A stretch of DNA of 64,000 bases. It comes from Mariprofundus erugo (GTDB lineage Bacteria > Pseudomonadota > Zetaproteobacteria > Mariprofundales > Mariprofundaceae). Position 1 is the stretch's first letter; each line of letters begins with the position of its first letter. Shown here piece after piece: positions 32,035-40,894 of this stretch. The notes under the pieces were generated by a model, which worked only from the letters and a program-made list of their open reading frames with translations, had not been told where the DNA came from and did not search any database. The stretch covers positions 1-64,000 of the forward strand of contig NZ_VBRY01000006.1 in assembly GCF_005818865.1 (NCBI RefSeq), given 5' to 3'. The translations under genes and the position numbers were made by a program.

Positions 32035-32496
32035 ATGACGATCAAGGTTCTTTTTCTCTCCCGCCATAATGCGGGGCGCTCGCAGATTGCGGAGCACATG
32101 CTTAATCATATGGGGGGCGGGCGATTTGACGCGGTCAGTGCCGGCATGATCCCGGCACAGGTCAACCCTCTGGCTATTGAGGTGCTTGGCGAAATGGGCA
32201 TTGATGCAAGCAGGGCGCAGAGCAGGTCCCTGGCGCAGCTGGGCGAAACGAAATTTGATTTTATTATCAATATTTGCGAACACTCAACGGCAACCTGTGC
32301 GGCTCCGGGCAGTGAGACGTGCCCGGTATACCCGGGTGCGGACAGCCATGGTTGCTGGGGATTTAGCGATACGATGGCGATCGCGGAGGATCATGAGGCG
32401 ATGCGTCAGCAGTTGCGTCTGGTTCGCGATCAGCTGGGGAATCGCCTGCGTATCTGGATGGCAGCGGTGGACAAGCCGAAGGTGATCCTGCGCTGA
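32035..32496 (+). CDS. ArsC/LMW-PTPase-like protein with Ser in place of the catalytic Cys
   Basis: A 153-residue protein of the thioredoxin-coupled arsenate reductase fold. GGAGGT sits 9 bases before ATG 32035. The P-loop reads LFLSRHNAGRSQIAEHM; family members have LFLCxxNAGRSQ or LFLCxxNSARSQ, so the nucleophilic Cys of CX5R is Ser (codon TCC). The resolving region INICEHSTATC still has two Cys, followed by CPVYPGADSHGCWGFSD, where the family has HWGFxDP. It may bind oxyanions without reducing them, or act on another substrate. Acr3 lies 10 kb away and no ars regulator is seen. Confidence 0.8.
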   Translation: MTIKVLFLSRHNAGRSQIAEHMLNHMGGGRFDAVSAGMIPAQVNPLAIEVLGEMGIDASRAQSRSLAQLGETKFDFIINICEHSTATCAAPGSETCPVYPGADSHGCWGFSDTMAIAEDHEAMRQQLRLVRDQLGNRLRIWMAAVDKPKVILR

Positions 32497-32658
32497 TTGA
32501 GATGGCAACCCCCGGCCCGGCGCCGGATTGCGTTGATCGTCCATGCCACTGCCCGGAATTACTTCATAGTGATCAGTGCTTTTTAGCTACATGCTGATTT
32601 TTGCGAGCGGTCCATGGCCCGCTCGAAATCGCTGGATGAATTAGCAGCTCCTTAGCGC

Positions 32659-33390
32659 TTAGCGCAGAAATTCCAGACTGAGCGGAACCAGGGCGGCGCC
32701 GGCAATCATCATGCTTCCCTGCCATGCAAAGGAGCCATTGCCATGGCGAAGCCATGGCAAAATGCCACTCAGGGCCAGGTAAATAAAATTGGCAGCGGCA
32801 ATGGCAAGTACATATGGCAGCCAGTGCGGCTCATTGGCCAGGGTCAGGTAGCCGAGGATGGCACCGATGACGCAGCCAAAGCGGGATACGGCATTCCACA
32901 GCAGGGCTTTATGATGGCTCCAGCGGGCTGATAGCAGCAGGGCAAAATCACCTGCTTCGCGCGGAATTTCATGCAACAGAACAGCCAGCGCAATGCCCCA
33001 CGCCAGCAACGGATCGACGAGAAAGGTGGCTCCAAGCACCAGTCCGTCGGTGAAGATGTGCAGTGCTCCGCCAACCAGAACCATCGGAACAGGGCGGGCA
33101 AGATCATCCGTGCAGCTGGTGGCGCAGCCACCATGCAGCTTGCTTTCAAGCACAAACAGTGACAACAGTGCCACCAGCAGCAGGGTGAACAGATCATTTG
33201 CTGCCATGCCGCCTTCAAGCGCTTCGGGTAGCAGGTCAAGCAGCGCAATCGCCAGCATAAGGCCGGCGGCAAAGCTGACCATGCGGGTCAGCCAGGTCTG
33301 GCTCAGGCGTGTGGTAAAGAAAAATGCGACGATCATACTGGCAAAACCGGCTGCAGTGGCTGCGGCAATTGCCTGAATTAAGGGGCTCAT
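32659..33390 (-). CDS. ZIP-family metal transporter
   Basis: A 243-residue membrane protein with seven or eight helices. Conserved ZIP residues: HIFTDGLVLGATF (His in helix 4, usually HNFxDG) and LLHEIPREAGDFALL (helix 5, HEIPxExGDF). A short loop GGCATSCTDD may bind metal. ATG at 33390 overlaps the stop of the Fur-type gene (ATGA), so they are co-transcribed; in-frame sequence upstream lies in that gene. Zinc (or iron) uptake controlled by the linked regulator is likely. Confidence 0.85.
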   Translation of the reverse strand: MSPLIQAIAAATAAGFASMIVAFFFTTRLSQTWLTRMVSFAAGLMLAIALLDLLPEALEGGMAANDLFTLLLVALLSLFVLESKLHGGCATSCTDDLARPVPMVLVGGALHIFTDGLVLGATFLVDPLLAWGIALAVLLHEIPREAGDFALLLSARWSHHKALLWNAVSRFGCVIGAILGYLTLANEPHWLPYVLAIAAANFIYLALSGILPWLRHGNGSFAWQGSMMIAGAALVPLSLEFLR

Positions 33391-33836
33391 GCATGTGCTC
33401 CTACGCAACGCGGGCATTCGCCGCGGATATCCAGTGCCATACCGCCAAAGCGGAATCCGCGAGGCAGCACAGGGCGCGGTGGCGGGGCCATATCGAGACA
33501 GAAGGTGCCGCCACAGCCGGTGCAACGCAGATGGGCATGTTGTTCATGCTGCCCCTCCGGTTTTGCTGCAGTGAAACGGAACACGCCACGACCATCCGCT
33601 GCTTTGTGCGCCAGCCCGGCCTCTGTCAGCCAGTCCAGCACCCGGTAAATGGTGACGCGATCCATCGCAGGCAGAGGTTCGCTCTCAATGAGGTTCTCAA
33701 TGTCTGTCTGACAGAGCGGCTCTCTGGCTGACTGAAGCAGATCAAGCAGGCGTACGCGGGATGCCGTAACACGGCCACCGGCGTTACGGATGGCGGCCTC
33801 TATCATGGCAATGCGGGGATCAGTGGAGTGTTTCAT
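33387..33836 (-). CDS. Fur-family metalloregulator, Zur-like
   Basis: About 149 residues from ATG 33836 (33848 also possible; neither has a clear ribosome-binding site). N-terminal winged helix: AIRNAGGRVTASRVRLLDLL, DIENLIESEPLPAMDRVTIY and RVLDWLTEAGL. C-terminal metal domain: EGQHEQHAHLRCTGCGGTFCLD and GECPRC, two CxxC pairs for structural zinc. Overlap with a ZIP transporter gene suggests zinc-dependent repression of uptake. Proteins of this length and linkage are commonly Zur; Fur or PerR is not excluded. Confidence 0.8.
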   Translation of the reverse strand: MKHSTDPRIAMIEAAIRNAGGRVTASRVRLLDLLQSAREPLCQTDIENLIESEPLPAMDRVTIYRVLDWLTEAGLAHKAADGRGVFRFTAAKPEGQHEQHAHLRCTGCGGTFCLDMAPPPRPVLPRGFRFGGMALDIRGECPRCVGAHA

Positions 33837-34358
33837 GAGGCGGCGCATACAAACACAACAGGTTTGCTTATGCAATATGGTTGCATTAAGCGAGATACTG
33901 ACTGATTGCCCTCCTGGCAAACATCAGTTCGCAAAGACAAACGCGTGACAACGAGGCAGGAAGCCGATTGGACGGCCAACGGCCGCCCGCAGGGCGAGGG
34001 CATGATGCCCGAGTCATTTTGCCTTTGCTTGCAAATCAGGCACTGACGCGTCTGCTTTGATTCGCTGCATCCTGCAGCTCACCTGGCGGCGGCAAAACCG
34101 TCCAATCCGGCTATCCTGCCGGATTGTGGCGTCCGTCCATGGCTCGCTCGGAAGCGCCGACACATCAGCGCCTCCTTAAGGGGGCGGGCGGGATTAACAG
34201 CGCTTTGGGGTCTGAGTGTGGTCATCCTGTGACGTGAAGTATCTGATTTTACAATCTCTTTACGAATTGTTGAGTGACATTTACCCATGGCATGCACTTT
34301 AAAACAGCATGGCGATTAGCCTTCTCATCAGCGGGAAACCATCCCCAAGGAGAATATC
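33837..34358. other. Intergenic region with dispersed-repeat sequences
   Basis: No gene supported. It contains the 79-bp dispersed repeat (34082-34160) and fragments related to the same family near 33906-33975 (GATTGCCCTCCTGGC, CGATTGGACGGC). The promoter of the glycine-zipper gene is probably in 34200-34340. Confidence 0.6.
34082..34160 (+). repeat. Dispersed intergenic repeat, copy 1
   Basis: CCTGGCGGCGGCAAAACCG and what follows to GGAAGCGCCGA matches the reverse complement of 50341-50418 with about four differences. The core AATCCGGC-TATCCT-GCCGGATT is a hairpin. This resembles REP/BIME-type intergenic repeats. Confidence 0.75.
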
Positions 34359-34739
34359 ATGAAACGTATATTGATTGTTACCGCCCTGACGACAGCCATG
34401 TTTGCTGCTTCTGTTGCACAGGCGGCTTCCTATCAGGATCGCAGCATGGCAACGGGGGCAGTGGTTGGCGCCACTACAGGTGCGGTGGTTGGTTCCGCCA
34501 GTCATCAGGTTGTGGAAGGAGCCGTGTTCGGAGCCGTACTTGGTACTATTGCCGGGGCTGTGATTGCCAGCCAGCACGAGCCGGTTTATGTGGCCCGTAA
34601 TGATGTCCGTCCCCATTACAGGCCGGTTGCACATGTGTATCAACCGCGTCACCACGCCTATGTACAGCGTGATCACCACCGGTCGATGAGGCCATCAGTC
34701 TATGCCTGGGATCGCCACGAACATCGTGAGCGCAGGTGA
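34359..34739 (+). CDS. Exported glycine-zipper protein (2TM/Rick_17kDa-like)
   Basis: A 126-residue protein with a signal peptide (ILIVTALTTAMFAASVAQA). AAGGAG precedes ATG 34359. The glycine zipper lies in ATGAVVGATTGAVVGSASH and AVFGAVLGTIAGAVIAS, a pattern of surface-antigen/2TM domains that pack in membranes. The tail is rich in His, Arg and Tyr (HYRPVAHVYQPRHHAYVQRD), which may bind metal or nucleic acid. It sits alone. Role in outer-membrane integrity is inferred from the family. Confidence 0.75.
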   Translation: MKRILIVTALTTAMFAASVAQAASYQDRSMATGAVVGATTGAVVGSASHQVVEGAVFGAVLGTIAGAVIASQHEPVYVARNDVRPHYRPVAHVYQPRHHAYVQRDHHRSMRPSVYAWDRHEHRERR

Positions 34740-34776
34740 AGTGACCCTTTGTCGGCACCTGAAACAGGGATAGAAC

Positions 34777-34807
34777 GATATCTGCCTGCCGTGAGCAGGC
34801 AGATATC
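34777..34807. terminator. 13-bp hairpin between converging genes, possible two-way terminator
   Basis: GATATCTGCCTGC pairs perfectly with GCAGGCAGATATC over a CGTGA loop, between the glycine-zipper gene and slyD, which face each other. T-runs are absent, so the terminator call is tentative. Confidence 0.55.
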
Positions 34808-34867
34808 ACTTCATCGTGGTGCGCAGAGGTTTTTCACCTGGCAATCGCAGGCATGACCATGATTTGA

Positions 34868-35413
34868 TCAGTTACAGCAGCCACCGCCGCAGCACTCATC
34901 CTCATCGCAATCTTCTTCGCAGCAGCCTTCATCACCGTGGACATGGCCGTGCTCAATCTCTTCCTCGGTTGCTTCGCGAATTGCTTCGATGGTGACATCG
35001 AAATGCAGGCGCATACCGGCAAACTGATGGTTGCCGTCGACCGTGATCTGGTCGCCATCGACACGGGTTACACGCACAAACTGAAAGTCTGCATCCTCAT
35101 CTTCATCGTCTTCAGGTGCGGCCTGAAACTCCATGCCAACCTCAATGTTCTCAACGCCGGGGAACATCTCGCTGGATACGACTTCAACCAGCTCAGGATC
35201 ATATTCACCATAGGCATCATCCGCTTCGAGAGACACCTTCAGCTTGTCACCTACACTCTTGCCTTCAAGCGCACGCTCAAGGCCGGGGATAATATTTTCT
35301 TCACCATGCAGATAAACCAGCGGATCTCCTGCTTCGGATGCATCGAGAATCTCTCCTGCGTCATTGCTCAGGCTGTATTGAAATGAAACGACTTTATGGT
35401 GGTCGATCTTCAT
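34868..35413 (-). CDS. slyD: FKBP-type peptidyl-prolyl isomerase SlyD
   Basis: A 181-residue cytoplasmic chaperone/isomerase. AAGGGAG precedes ATG 35413. FKBP part: VVSFQYSLSNDAGEILDAS, PLVYLHGEENIIPGLERALE and GKSVGDKLKVSLEADDAYGE; the IF domain follows (PELVEVVSSEMFPGVENI). The tail is a metal-binding stretch, HGHVHGDEGCCEEDCDEDE followed by CCGGGCCN, as in nickel-binding SlyD. It helps protein folding and nickel delivery. Between FKBP and IF there is an acidic insertion (APEDDEDEDADF). Confidence 0.92.
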   Translation of the reverse strand: MKIDHHKVVSFQYSLSNDAGEILDASEAGDPLVYLHGEENIIPGLERALEGKSVGDKLKVSLEADDAYGEYDPELVEVVSSEMFPGVENIEVGMEFQAAPEDDEDEDADFQFVRVTRVDGDQITVDGNHQFAGMRLHFDVTIEAIREATEEEIEHGHVHGDEGCCEEDCDEDECCGGGCCN

Positions 35414-35819
35414 ATTGTTTTCTCCCTTCAACAGGTGAAGTTTATTGATATCAATGTATTGATGGTGCGGCAGCATACCTGTGCACCGGCGGATAACAAT
35501 CGAAACTGCTCGTTTTATGATGCTGAGCAAAAAAATGCCGGCTGGCTGGTGCTCTCTTGTGGTCACGGGCAGTCGGTGGCAATACGGCATAAGCGGCGGA
35601 TTGCTCAAGAGTGCCGGCGCCTGATGTCAGGGGAGAGTGACTCCTTTTGTCGTTGTCTTCTGATTGCAGGCGTGCAATCAGAGGCTCCCGGAAACGGGTG
35701 CAAAACGGGGCGTGGAACCGCACTGGTCATCGTTTGGCCTGATTTATGCTCGGTGTTGTGAATCTAAATTCCGGAAGGAGAGCTGGAATTTAAGGTGTAT
35801 TGGCTGGCAGGGAGGGGCG
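35414..35819. other. Divergent intergenic region
   Basis: Between slyD and the hybrid kinase gene. It holds a perfect palindrome ATTGATATCAAT (35444-35455) just upstream of slyD, a possible operator. Frames here are open but lack ribosome-binding sites or domain content. Confidence 0.4.
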
Positions 35820-37715
35820 ATGTTCCACAGGGTGAAAGCCAGATTGCGGCTGATGCTATCGGGCTACCAGCAATATAGTCCGGATGAAAACAGTCTGAGT
35901 TCGGTGGTTTCGCTGCTGCTTGTACTGGCGATGTTGATTTCAGCTTTTTTTTCGATCGTGAATTTCATGCATGGACATCGCTGGCTTGCCCTGACCCAGA
36001 TAGTGCTGGCATTTCTTTTTGTCCCGCTGCTGATCCGAAGTTATCGTCGATGTTGTCCTGAGCGGGTGCGAAAAGCCTTTATCGGCCTCGCATTTGTCTC
36101 ATTTTCCGTGTTGGTCATGGATGGCGGTATCGGTCAGACAGGTATTTACTGGGCACTGCTGTTTCCTTTTCTTGCCTTTCTGTTGATGGGCGTGCGCCTG
36201 GGGTGGCGATGGGTTGCCCTGTTTACGTTGTTTAATGGTGTGTTATTGGCATTGCATGGTGAAGGTATCGTCCCTGACCCCGGTTACAGCAGCGATATTA
36301 TGCATTTTATGCCGGTCATGTTTTTCTGCTTTACCATTATTGCCTGTGCCTTTCAGCTGCAGCAGGAGCACTGGCAGACGGAATTGCAACAAACCAATCG
36401 TGAGTTAAAAGTCAGTCAGGATGAGTTGCTGGATACACGCGATCATCTTGAGCAGAAGGTGCAGGAACGCACCAGTCAGATCCGGAAAATCAACGATCAG
36501 CTCAGTCGTGAAGTGGATGAGAAGATCGAGGCCCTTCAGAAGAAGGAGCTGGCTGAGATGAAATATGAGCATGCACAGAAAATGGAGTCGATGGGGACAC
36601 TGGTGGGTGGTATTGCTCATGATTTCAACAATATGCTGGCCGGTATCAGTGGCCATCTTTACCTGATTCAGCGACAGATTGACGCCGATGATGTGCAAAA
36701 GCGGCTGGACAAGATCGGTGATTTGACCATGTACGCGGCAGATATGATCCGTCAGCTGATGACCTTTGCCCGCAAGGATGAGGTCCGCATGTCCGACTTT
36801 GATCTGCGCGCATTCATCAACGAGGCCTATAAGCTGGCTCGCGTATCGGTTCCGGCCCACATCCGTTGTGAATTGATTCTGGTTGACGGGTGCATGATGA
36901 TCCATGGCAACTGCACCCAGATTCAGCAGGTGGTGATGAATCTGATGAATAATGCACGTGATGCCCTGTCAGGGGTGGATGAGCCATTTATGCAGATCTC
37001 ATTGACCCGCAGTGAGGGTGGGGATGCGTTTGCGAAAAACTTTCCCGATGCTGCTGAGGGCGCATATGCCATTCTGACCGTGCAGGATAATGGTTGTGGA
37101 ATCCCGCAGGATAAGCTTAACCGGATTTATGAACCGTTTTATACCACCAAGGAGCCCGGTAAAGGGACCGGGCTGGGGCTGTCGATGGTTTATGGCGCGA
37201 TTAAATCACATGGCGGCTTTATCGATGTGGCCAGCTATCCGGGTAAGGGAACCCGCTTCAGCGTCTACTTCCCCCTGGTGCTGCGCAGTGGGGCGGATGG
37301 CAGTGCCATCGAGCGACAGGTTGAAGAGGGTATGGGGGAAACGATTCTGCTGGTGGATGATGACCAGACCGTGCTGGAGGTGCATGAGCATTTGCTCGAC
37401 ACACTTGGCTACACAGTGTTGACGGCATCAAACGGGCAGCAGGCGGTTGATATGTATGCTGAGCATATGGATCACATCGATCTTGTCCTGACTGATATTG
37501 TGATGCCTGTTCTGGGTGGCAAGGGGGCGGCGGATTGTATCCGCCAGTTGAATCCGAAAGCGAAAATTCTGTTTTTTTCCGGTTATGCGCGGGATCATGA
37601 TGCGAGTCCTGAAATGGAACATGACTGGCACCTGGTGATGAATAAACCGATGCCGATAGATGAACTGAGCCGGGTGATCCGGAGGCAATTGCAGGCGGAT
37701 GTATCCGGTGTGTGA
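35820..37715 (+). CDS. Hybrid histidine kinase with multi-helix membrane sensor and terminal receiver
   Basis: A 631-residue protein; ATG 35820 follows GGGAGGGG. About five to six membrane helices occupy residues 25-190 (VVSLLLVLAMLISAFFSIV, TQIVLAFLFVPLLI, FIGLAFVSFSVLVM, ALLFPFLAFLLMGV, ALFTLFNGVLLALHG). A coiled coil follows (LEQKVQERTSQIRKINDQLS). HisKA is [20 protein letters not shown], and the ATPase has NLMNNARDAL, DNGCGI and GTGLGLSMVYGAI. A receiver ends the protein (ILLVDDDQTVLEV, LVLTDIVMPVLGG, KPMP). No output domain or HPt. It shares the HisKA type with the kinases at 43899 and 47066. Confidence 0.88.
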   Translation: MFHRVKARLRLMLSGYQQYSPDENSLSSVVSLLLVLAMLISAFFSIVNFMHGHRWLALTQIVLAFLFVPLLIRSYRRCCPERVRKAFIGLAFVSFSVLVMDGGIGQTGIYWALLFPFLAFLLMGVRLGWRWVALFTLFNGVLLALHGEGIVPDPGYSSDIMHFMPVMFFCFTIIACAFQLQQEHWQTELQQTNRELKVSQDELLDTRDHLEQKVQERTSQIRKINDQLSREVDEKIEALQKKELAEMKYEHAQKMESMGTLVGGIAHDFNNMLAGISGHLYLIQRQIDADDVQKRLDKIGDLTMYAADMIRQLMTFARKDEVRMSDFDLRAFINEAYKLARVSVPAHIRCELILVDGCMMIHGNCTQIQQVVMNLMNNARDALSGVDEPFMQISLTRSEGGDAFAKNFPDAAEGAYAILTVQDNGCGIPQDKLNRIYEPFYTTKEPGKGTGLGLSMVYGAIKSHGGFIDVASYPGKGTRFSVYFPLVLRSGADGSAIERQVEEGMGETILLVDDDQTVLEVHEHLLDTLGYTVLTASNGQQAVDMYAEHMDHIDLVLTDIVMPVLGGKGAADCIRQLNPKAKILFFSGYARDHDASPEMEHDWHLVMNKPMPIDELSRVIRRQLQADVSGV

Positions 37716-37745
37716 GTGTTTGGAGAGGCGCTGATTGAACTGTGC

Positions 37746-38192
37746 ATGGATGCGATTACAATCGGGAACATGGCAATCGAGCGAATATTTTTCAGGGAAG
37801 ATAATTTTGTACTTACGGTCATTTATGGCCGTTTAACCAATGCTGAAATCGGCGAGCATGTCATTCAGATGAACCGTGAATATGCCGCGTGCAGTGCGCT
37901 GGTCGAGTTGGCGGATTGTCGCTATCTGCATGATATCTCCGCTCTCAGTTCCGATGGTCTGATGATATCGGCCGGTATGGAAAAGGGGCAGTTGCGCACA
38001 GCCGGCAGTAAGGGCGCGATTGTTGTGGCGAACGATGTGGTGTTCGGTCTGGCCCGGGTGTATGCCGCGATAGCAGCGCAATCACGCATTGATTCACGTG
38101 TTTATCGTGATCTGGATGAGGCTGTTGACTGGCTCGGTATGGGGCATTTGAAGCAAGCCATTCACACAGAGGCGGAAGCCAGAAACGTATAG
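37746..38192 (+). CDS. SpoIIAA/STAS-like small protein
   Basis: About 148 residues (start uncertain: ATG 37746 or 37770; GTG 37716 overlaps the kinase stop region). Alternating beta/alpha pattern: IERIFFREDNFVLTVIYGRL, HVIQMNREYAACSALVELAD, GAIVVANDVVFGLARVYAAI and SRVYRDLDEAVDWLG. This fits the SpoIIAA-like (STAS/DUF) fold seen in proteins that sense membranes or act in signalling. It lies directly behind a hybrid kinase and may be its partner. No catalytic motif. Confidence 0.6.
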   Translation: MDAITIGNMAIERIFFREDNFVLTVIYGRLTNAEIGEHVIQMNREYAACSALVELADCRYLHDISALSSDGLMISAGMEKGQLRTAGSKGAIVVANDVVFGLARVYAAIAAQSRIDSRVYRDLDEAVDWLGMGHLKQAIHTEAEARNV

Positions 38193-38261
38193 GGATACTC
38201 TGACTTATTCAGCCTGCCCATAGCAAATTCCTGCACAGGTTGTCAGCAAAGGGGTTCTGGC

Positions 38262-39095
38262 ATGTCTGTTGCTCTCATCAATGATATGAATATTCCCTCT
38301 GCAATCGCTCAAGCGGGCATGCGTGATGCAGCGATGGTATCATCACCTGCCTCCGGCCCTGTCACAGCGTCTGCCGGAATATTTCGTCGTTATCTGGATA
38401 CGAACAGCGCGTCCCCGTCTCTTTCTGAAAAATTGACACCCGATACCATTCGAACGCTGGCACTCTCTCTGATCTCGGCGCTGGATCGCAGCAGTATGCA
38501 GGCGTTGTTCTCCGATCAGACGGGGCGCATGGGAAGCGGGGCAATGGATGCGTTATCGACTGATCTGTTTATGGCGATGCGCCAGGCTTCCCGGCCACCA
38601 CAATTACCCTCACCCGATCAGGTGGTGATTCCTCCTGTTGTGACAACGCAAGCTCCGCCTGTCGGGTCTGTCGTTGAAAAGCAGCCGGCAGCCGTGGAGG
38701 TGAGCGGCTCTGCCCGGGAGCAATACAGACCGATCATTGCCCGCGCTGCAGAGCAATATGGACTTGATCCGAAGCTGATAGAGGCTGTGGTACAGACAGA
38801 AAGTGATTTTAACGCGCAGGCGGTTTCACCTGTGGGAGCGCAGGGGTTGATGCAACTGATGCCCGGGACTGCTGCCGATCTTGGCGTGAAGGATGCATTC
38901 AATCCTGAGCAGAATATCATGGCCGGCAGCAAATACCTGAAGCAGTTGATGAATCGCTATGATGGTGATACGAAACTGGCGCTTGCCGCATACAACTGGG
39001 GCATGGGCAATCTTGAACGAAACCCTGATAAAATGCCCCGCGAAACGGTCAACTACGTGGCAAAAATTACCGGTCTTCTTGCCAACGTTGGGTGA
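38262..39095 (+). CDS. SLT-domain lytic transglycosylase without a signal peptide
   Basis: A 277-residue protein. Residues about 150-277 are a goose-type SLT domain: EAVVQTESDFNAQAVSPVGA (catalytic Glu in TESDFN), QGLMQLMPGTAADLGV, NIMAGSKYLKQLMNRY, and LALAAYNWGMGNLERN. The N-terminal 130 residues are low-complexity and Ser/Ala-rich, with SSPASGPVTASAG and a Pro-rich linker (PPQLPSPDQVVIPPVV). No Sec signal is visible, so export may go through a dedicated apparatus (flagellar-type or other), as for FlgJ-like enzymes. It cleaves peptidoglycan glycan strands. Confidence 0.82.
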   Translation: MSVALINDMNIPSAIAQAGMRDAAMVSSPASGPVTASAGIFRRYLDTNSASPSLSEKLTPDTIRTLALSLISALDRSSMQALFSDQTGRMGSGAMDALSTDLFMAMRQASRPPQLPSPDQVVIPPVVTTQAPPVGSVVEKQPAAVEVSGSAREQYRPIIARAAEQYGLDPKLIEAVVQTESDFNAQAVSPVGAQGLMQLMPGTAADLGVKDAFNPEQNIMAGSKYLKQLMNRYDGDTKLALAAYNWGMGNLERNPDKMPRETVNYVAKITGLLANVG

Positions 39096-39108
39096 TTGGT
39101 TCTTCTGT

Positions 39109-39885
39109 CTAGTGTAACAGCCGGCGGGCGGCGAGATGAGCGGCAAGAAAAAATCCGCTGATGGCATAAGCAGCCAGCACAGTCACATGCAGCCATGGCA
39201 TGGTGAGCGGCATATCGGTCAGTAGCGGCCGGATCAGTGCCACGGCATGGGTCAGCGGCAGGGCCTGTGCCATGATCTGGGCTGTGGCCGGCAGAGTGTC
39301 GAGCGGATAAAAAACACCGCAGAAGAGAAACATCGGCGTAATGGCCAGCGTAAAATAATAGAGGAAGAAGTCATAGCTCGGCGCAATGGCGCAGATGGCC
39401 AGAGCCGGGCCGGCGAAGGCCAGACCGGTCAGGAAAATCACCGGCAGGGCCAGGAGCGCACTATCCCACTGCTGGATGCCGCCGAGCAGGCCGGCGACGA
39501 TAAAGATCGCTGCGCCGCTGATCAGGCTTTTGGTGGCGGCCCAGATCTGTTCTGCAGCGATGATCTCCTGAATACGGATAGGGGTGGCCAGGATCGATTC
39601 CCAGGTGCCCTGCTGGTTCATGCGCGTAAAGGCTGAATAGAGCCCCTCAAAGGTGGCGGTATTCATTGCACTCGAGCAGAGAATACCACTGGCAAGAAAG
39701 GCCATGTAGGGGATGCCTCCCATGTCGCCGATATAGTGGCCGAGGCCATAGCCAAGGCCGAGCAGGTAGAGGAACGGGTCACCGAAATTACCCAGCATGG
39801 AGACGCCGGCAAGTTTTTTCCAGACAAGAAAATTGCGTCGCCATACGGCAGCAACCCGGGCGGGGGCAAGGTTGAATACATTCAT
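39109..39885 (-). CDS. ABC-2 type permease, NodJ-like
   Basis: A 258-residue permease with six helices (FLYLLGLGYGLGHYI, GLLGGIQQWDSALLALPVIFL, FLTGLAFAGPALAICAIAP and others). The NodJ/ABC-2 pattern is ASGILCSSAMNTATFEGLYS with RMNQQGTWESILATPI. It overlaps the stop of the ATPase gene by four bases (ATGA) and forms the exporter with it. NodIJ relatives export lipo-oligosaccharide or unknown lipids; the substrate here is not evident. Confidence 0.85.
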   Translation of the reverse strand: MNVFNLAPARVAAVWRRNFLVWKKLAGVSMLGNFGDPFLYLLGLGYGLGHYIGDMGGIPYMAFLASGILCSSAMNTATFEGLYSAFTRMNQQGTWESILATPIRIQEIIAAEQIWAATKSLISGAAIFIVAGLLGGIQQWDSALLALPVIFLTGLAFAGPALAICAIAPSYDFFLYYFTLAITPMFLFCGVFYPLDTLPATAQIMAQALPLTHAVALIRPLLTDMPLTMPWLHVTVLAAYAISGFFLAAHLAARRLLH

Positions 39886-40799
39886 CCCTCATCCCTCATA
39901 TCGCGACCGGTTAATTTAAGAAACAGATCCTCCAGTGAGGCCGGGCGATGGATAAAGGTCAGTTCAGGGCGCTCGATGCAGCGGGCCACCAGTGGTCTGG
40001 CATCATGGCCATAGCAGAACCATGTATCTCCGACATGATCCAGTCGCAGGTCTAGCCCTGCGCATAAGCTGGTTGCATCCGTCTCATCCGCAAGGCCTCT
40101 GATGGCAACAACCTCCGGCTCTACGTGTTCGGCAATCAGATTACGCGGCGTGCCACGTGTGAGAATGTGGCCGTGATCAAGAATGATCAGCTCATCACAC
40201 AGCTCAGCCGCCTCCTCCATGTAGTGGGTGGTCAGAATCAGTGTTTTTCCCTGCTTCTTCAGTGAGCGCAATCTTTGCCAGATCAGATGTCTGGCCTGCG
40301 GGTCGAGACCGGTGGAGGGCTCATCCAGCACAATCAGGTCCGGATTATTGATCAGTGCCCGTGCCACCATCAGTCTCCGCCGCATGCCTCCGGACAGGCT
40401 GGAAACCTGATCATGGCCACGACCGGTCAGGGCCGAGAACTCCAGCAGCTCATCGATACGGGACTCGGCCATCGCGGCTGAAACACCGAAATAACCGGCA
40501 TAGACCTTCAGATTCAGGCGTACCGAGAAATCGGGATCAAGATTGTCCTGCTGAGGTACCACGCCAACCCGGCTGTGAACTGCGTGCGATGAAACAGGTT
40601 GTCCGAACAGCATATATTCACCGCTGCTGATCGGGGAGAGCCCGAGCAACATACGCATCAGTGTCGTTTTTCCTGCGCCGTTCGGCCCCAGAATGCCGAA
40701 GCAGATGCCCGGACGGATATCGAAATCGACACCGCAGATGACATCGCGGTCGCCGAATCGTTTGCGTACGCCACTTGCTGTTACCACTGCATCACTCAT
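39882..40799 (-). CDS. ABC transporter ATPase, NodI-like
   Basis: A 305-residue ATPase. Start at ATG 40799 with GGAG; a GTG 18 bases earlier is possible. Walker A GPNGAGKTTLMRML, Q-loop VPQQDNLDPDFSV, signature LSGGMRRRLMVARAL, Walker B LIVLDEPSTGLDPQ, H-loop LTTHYMEEA. The C-terminal 80 residues are the extension typical of drug/lipid ABC-2 ATPases. It works with the permease immediately downstream. Confidence 0.9.
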   Translation of the reverse strand: MSDAVVTASGVRKRFGDRDVICGVDFDIRPGICFGILGPNGAGKTTLMRMLLGLSPISSGEYMLFGQPVSSHAVHSRVGVVPQQDNLDPDFSVRLNLKVYAGYFGVSAAMAESRIDELLEFSALTGRGHDQVSSLSGGMRRRLMVARALINNPDLIVLDEPSTGLDPQARHLIWQRLRSLKKQGKTLILTTHYMEEAAELCDELIILDHGHILTRGTPRNLIAEHVEPEVVAIRGLADETDATSLCAGLDLRLDHVGDTWFCYGHDARPLVARCIERPELTFIHRPASLEDLFLKLTGRDMRDEG

Positions 40800-40894
40800 C
40801 GCTCCATTCTCCTGCACGCTGGCAGGAGTTCAACCGCCAAATGATGATGGGCCGTCACAAAGGCCTGTTCCTTAAACGTGATCGGTACGGCCTG

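Noticed and set aside
35444-35455. FNR box upstream of slyD
   Set aside because: ATTGATATCAAT has the right half-sites but no 4-bp spacer between them, so it does not fit the FNR consensus.
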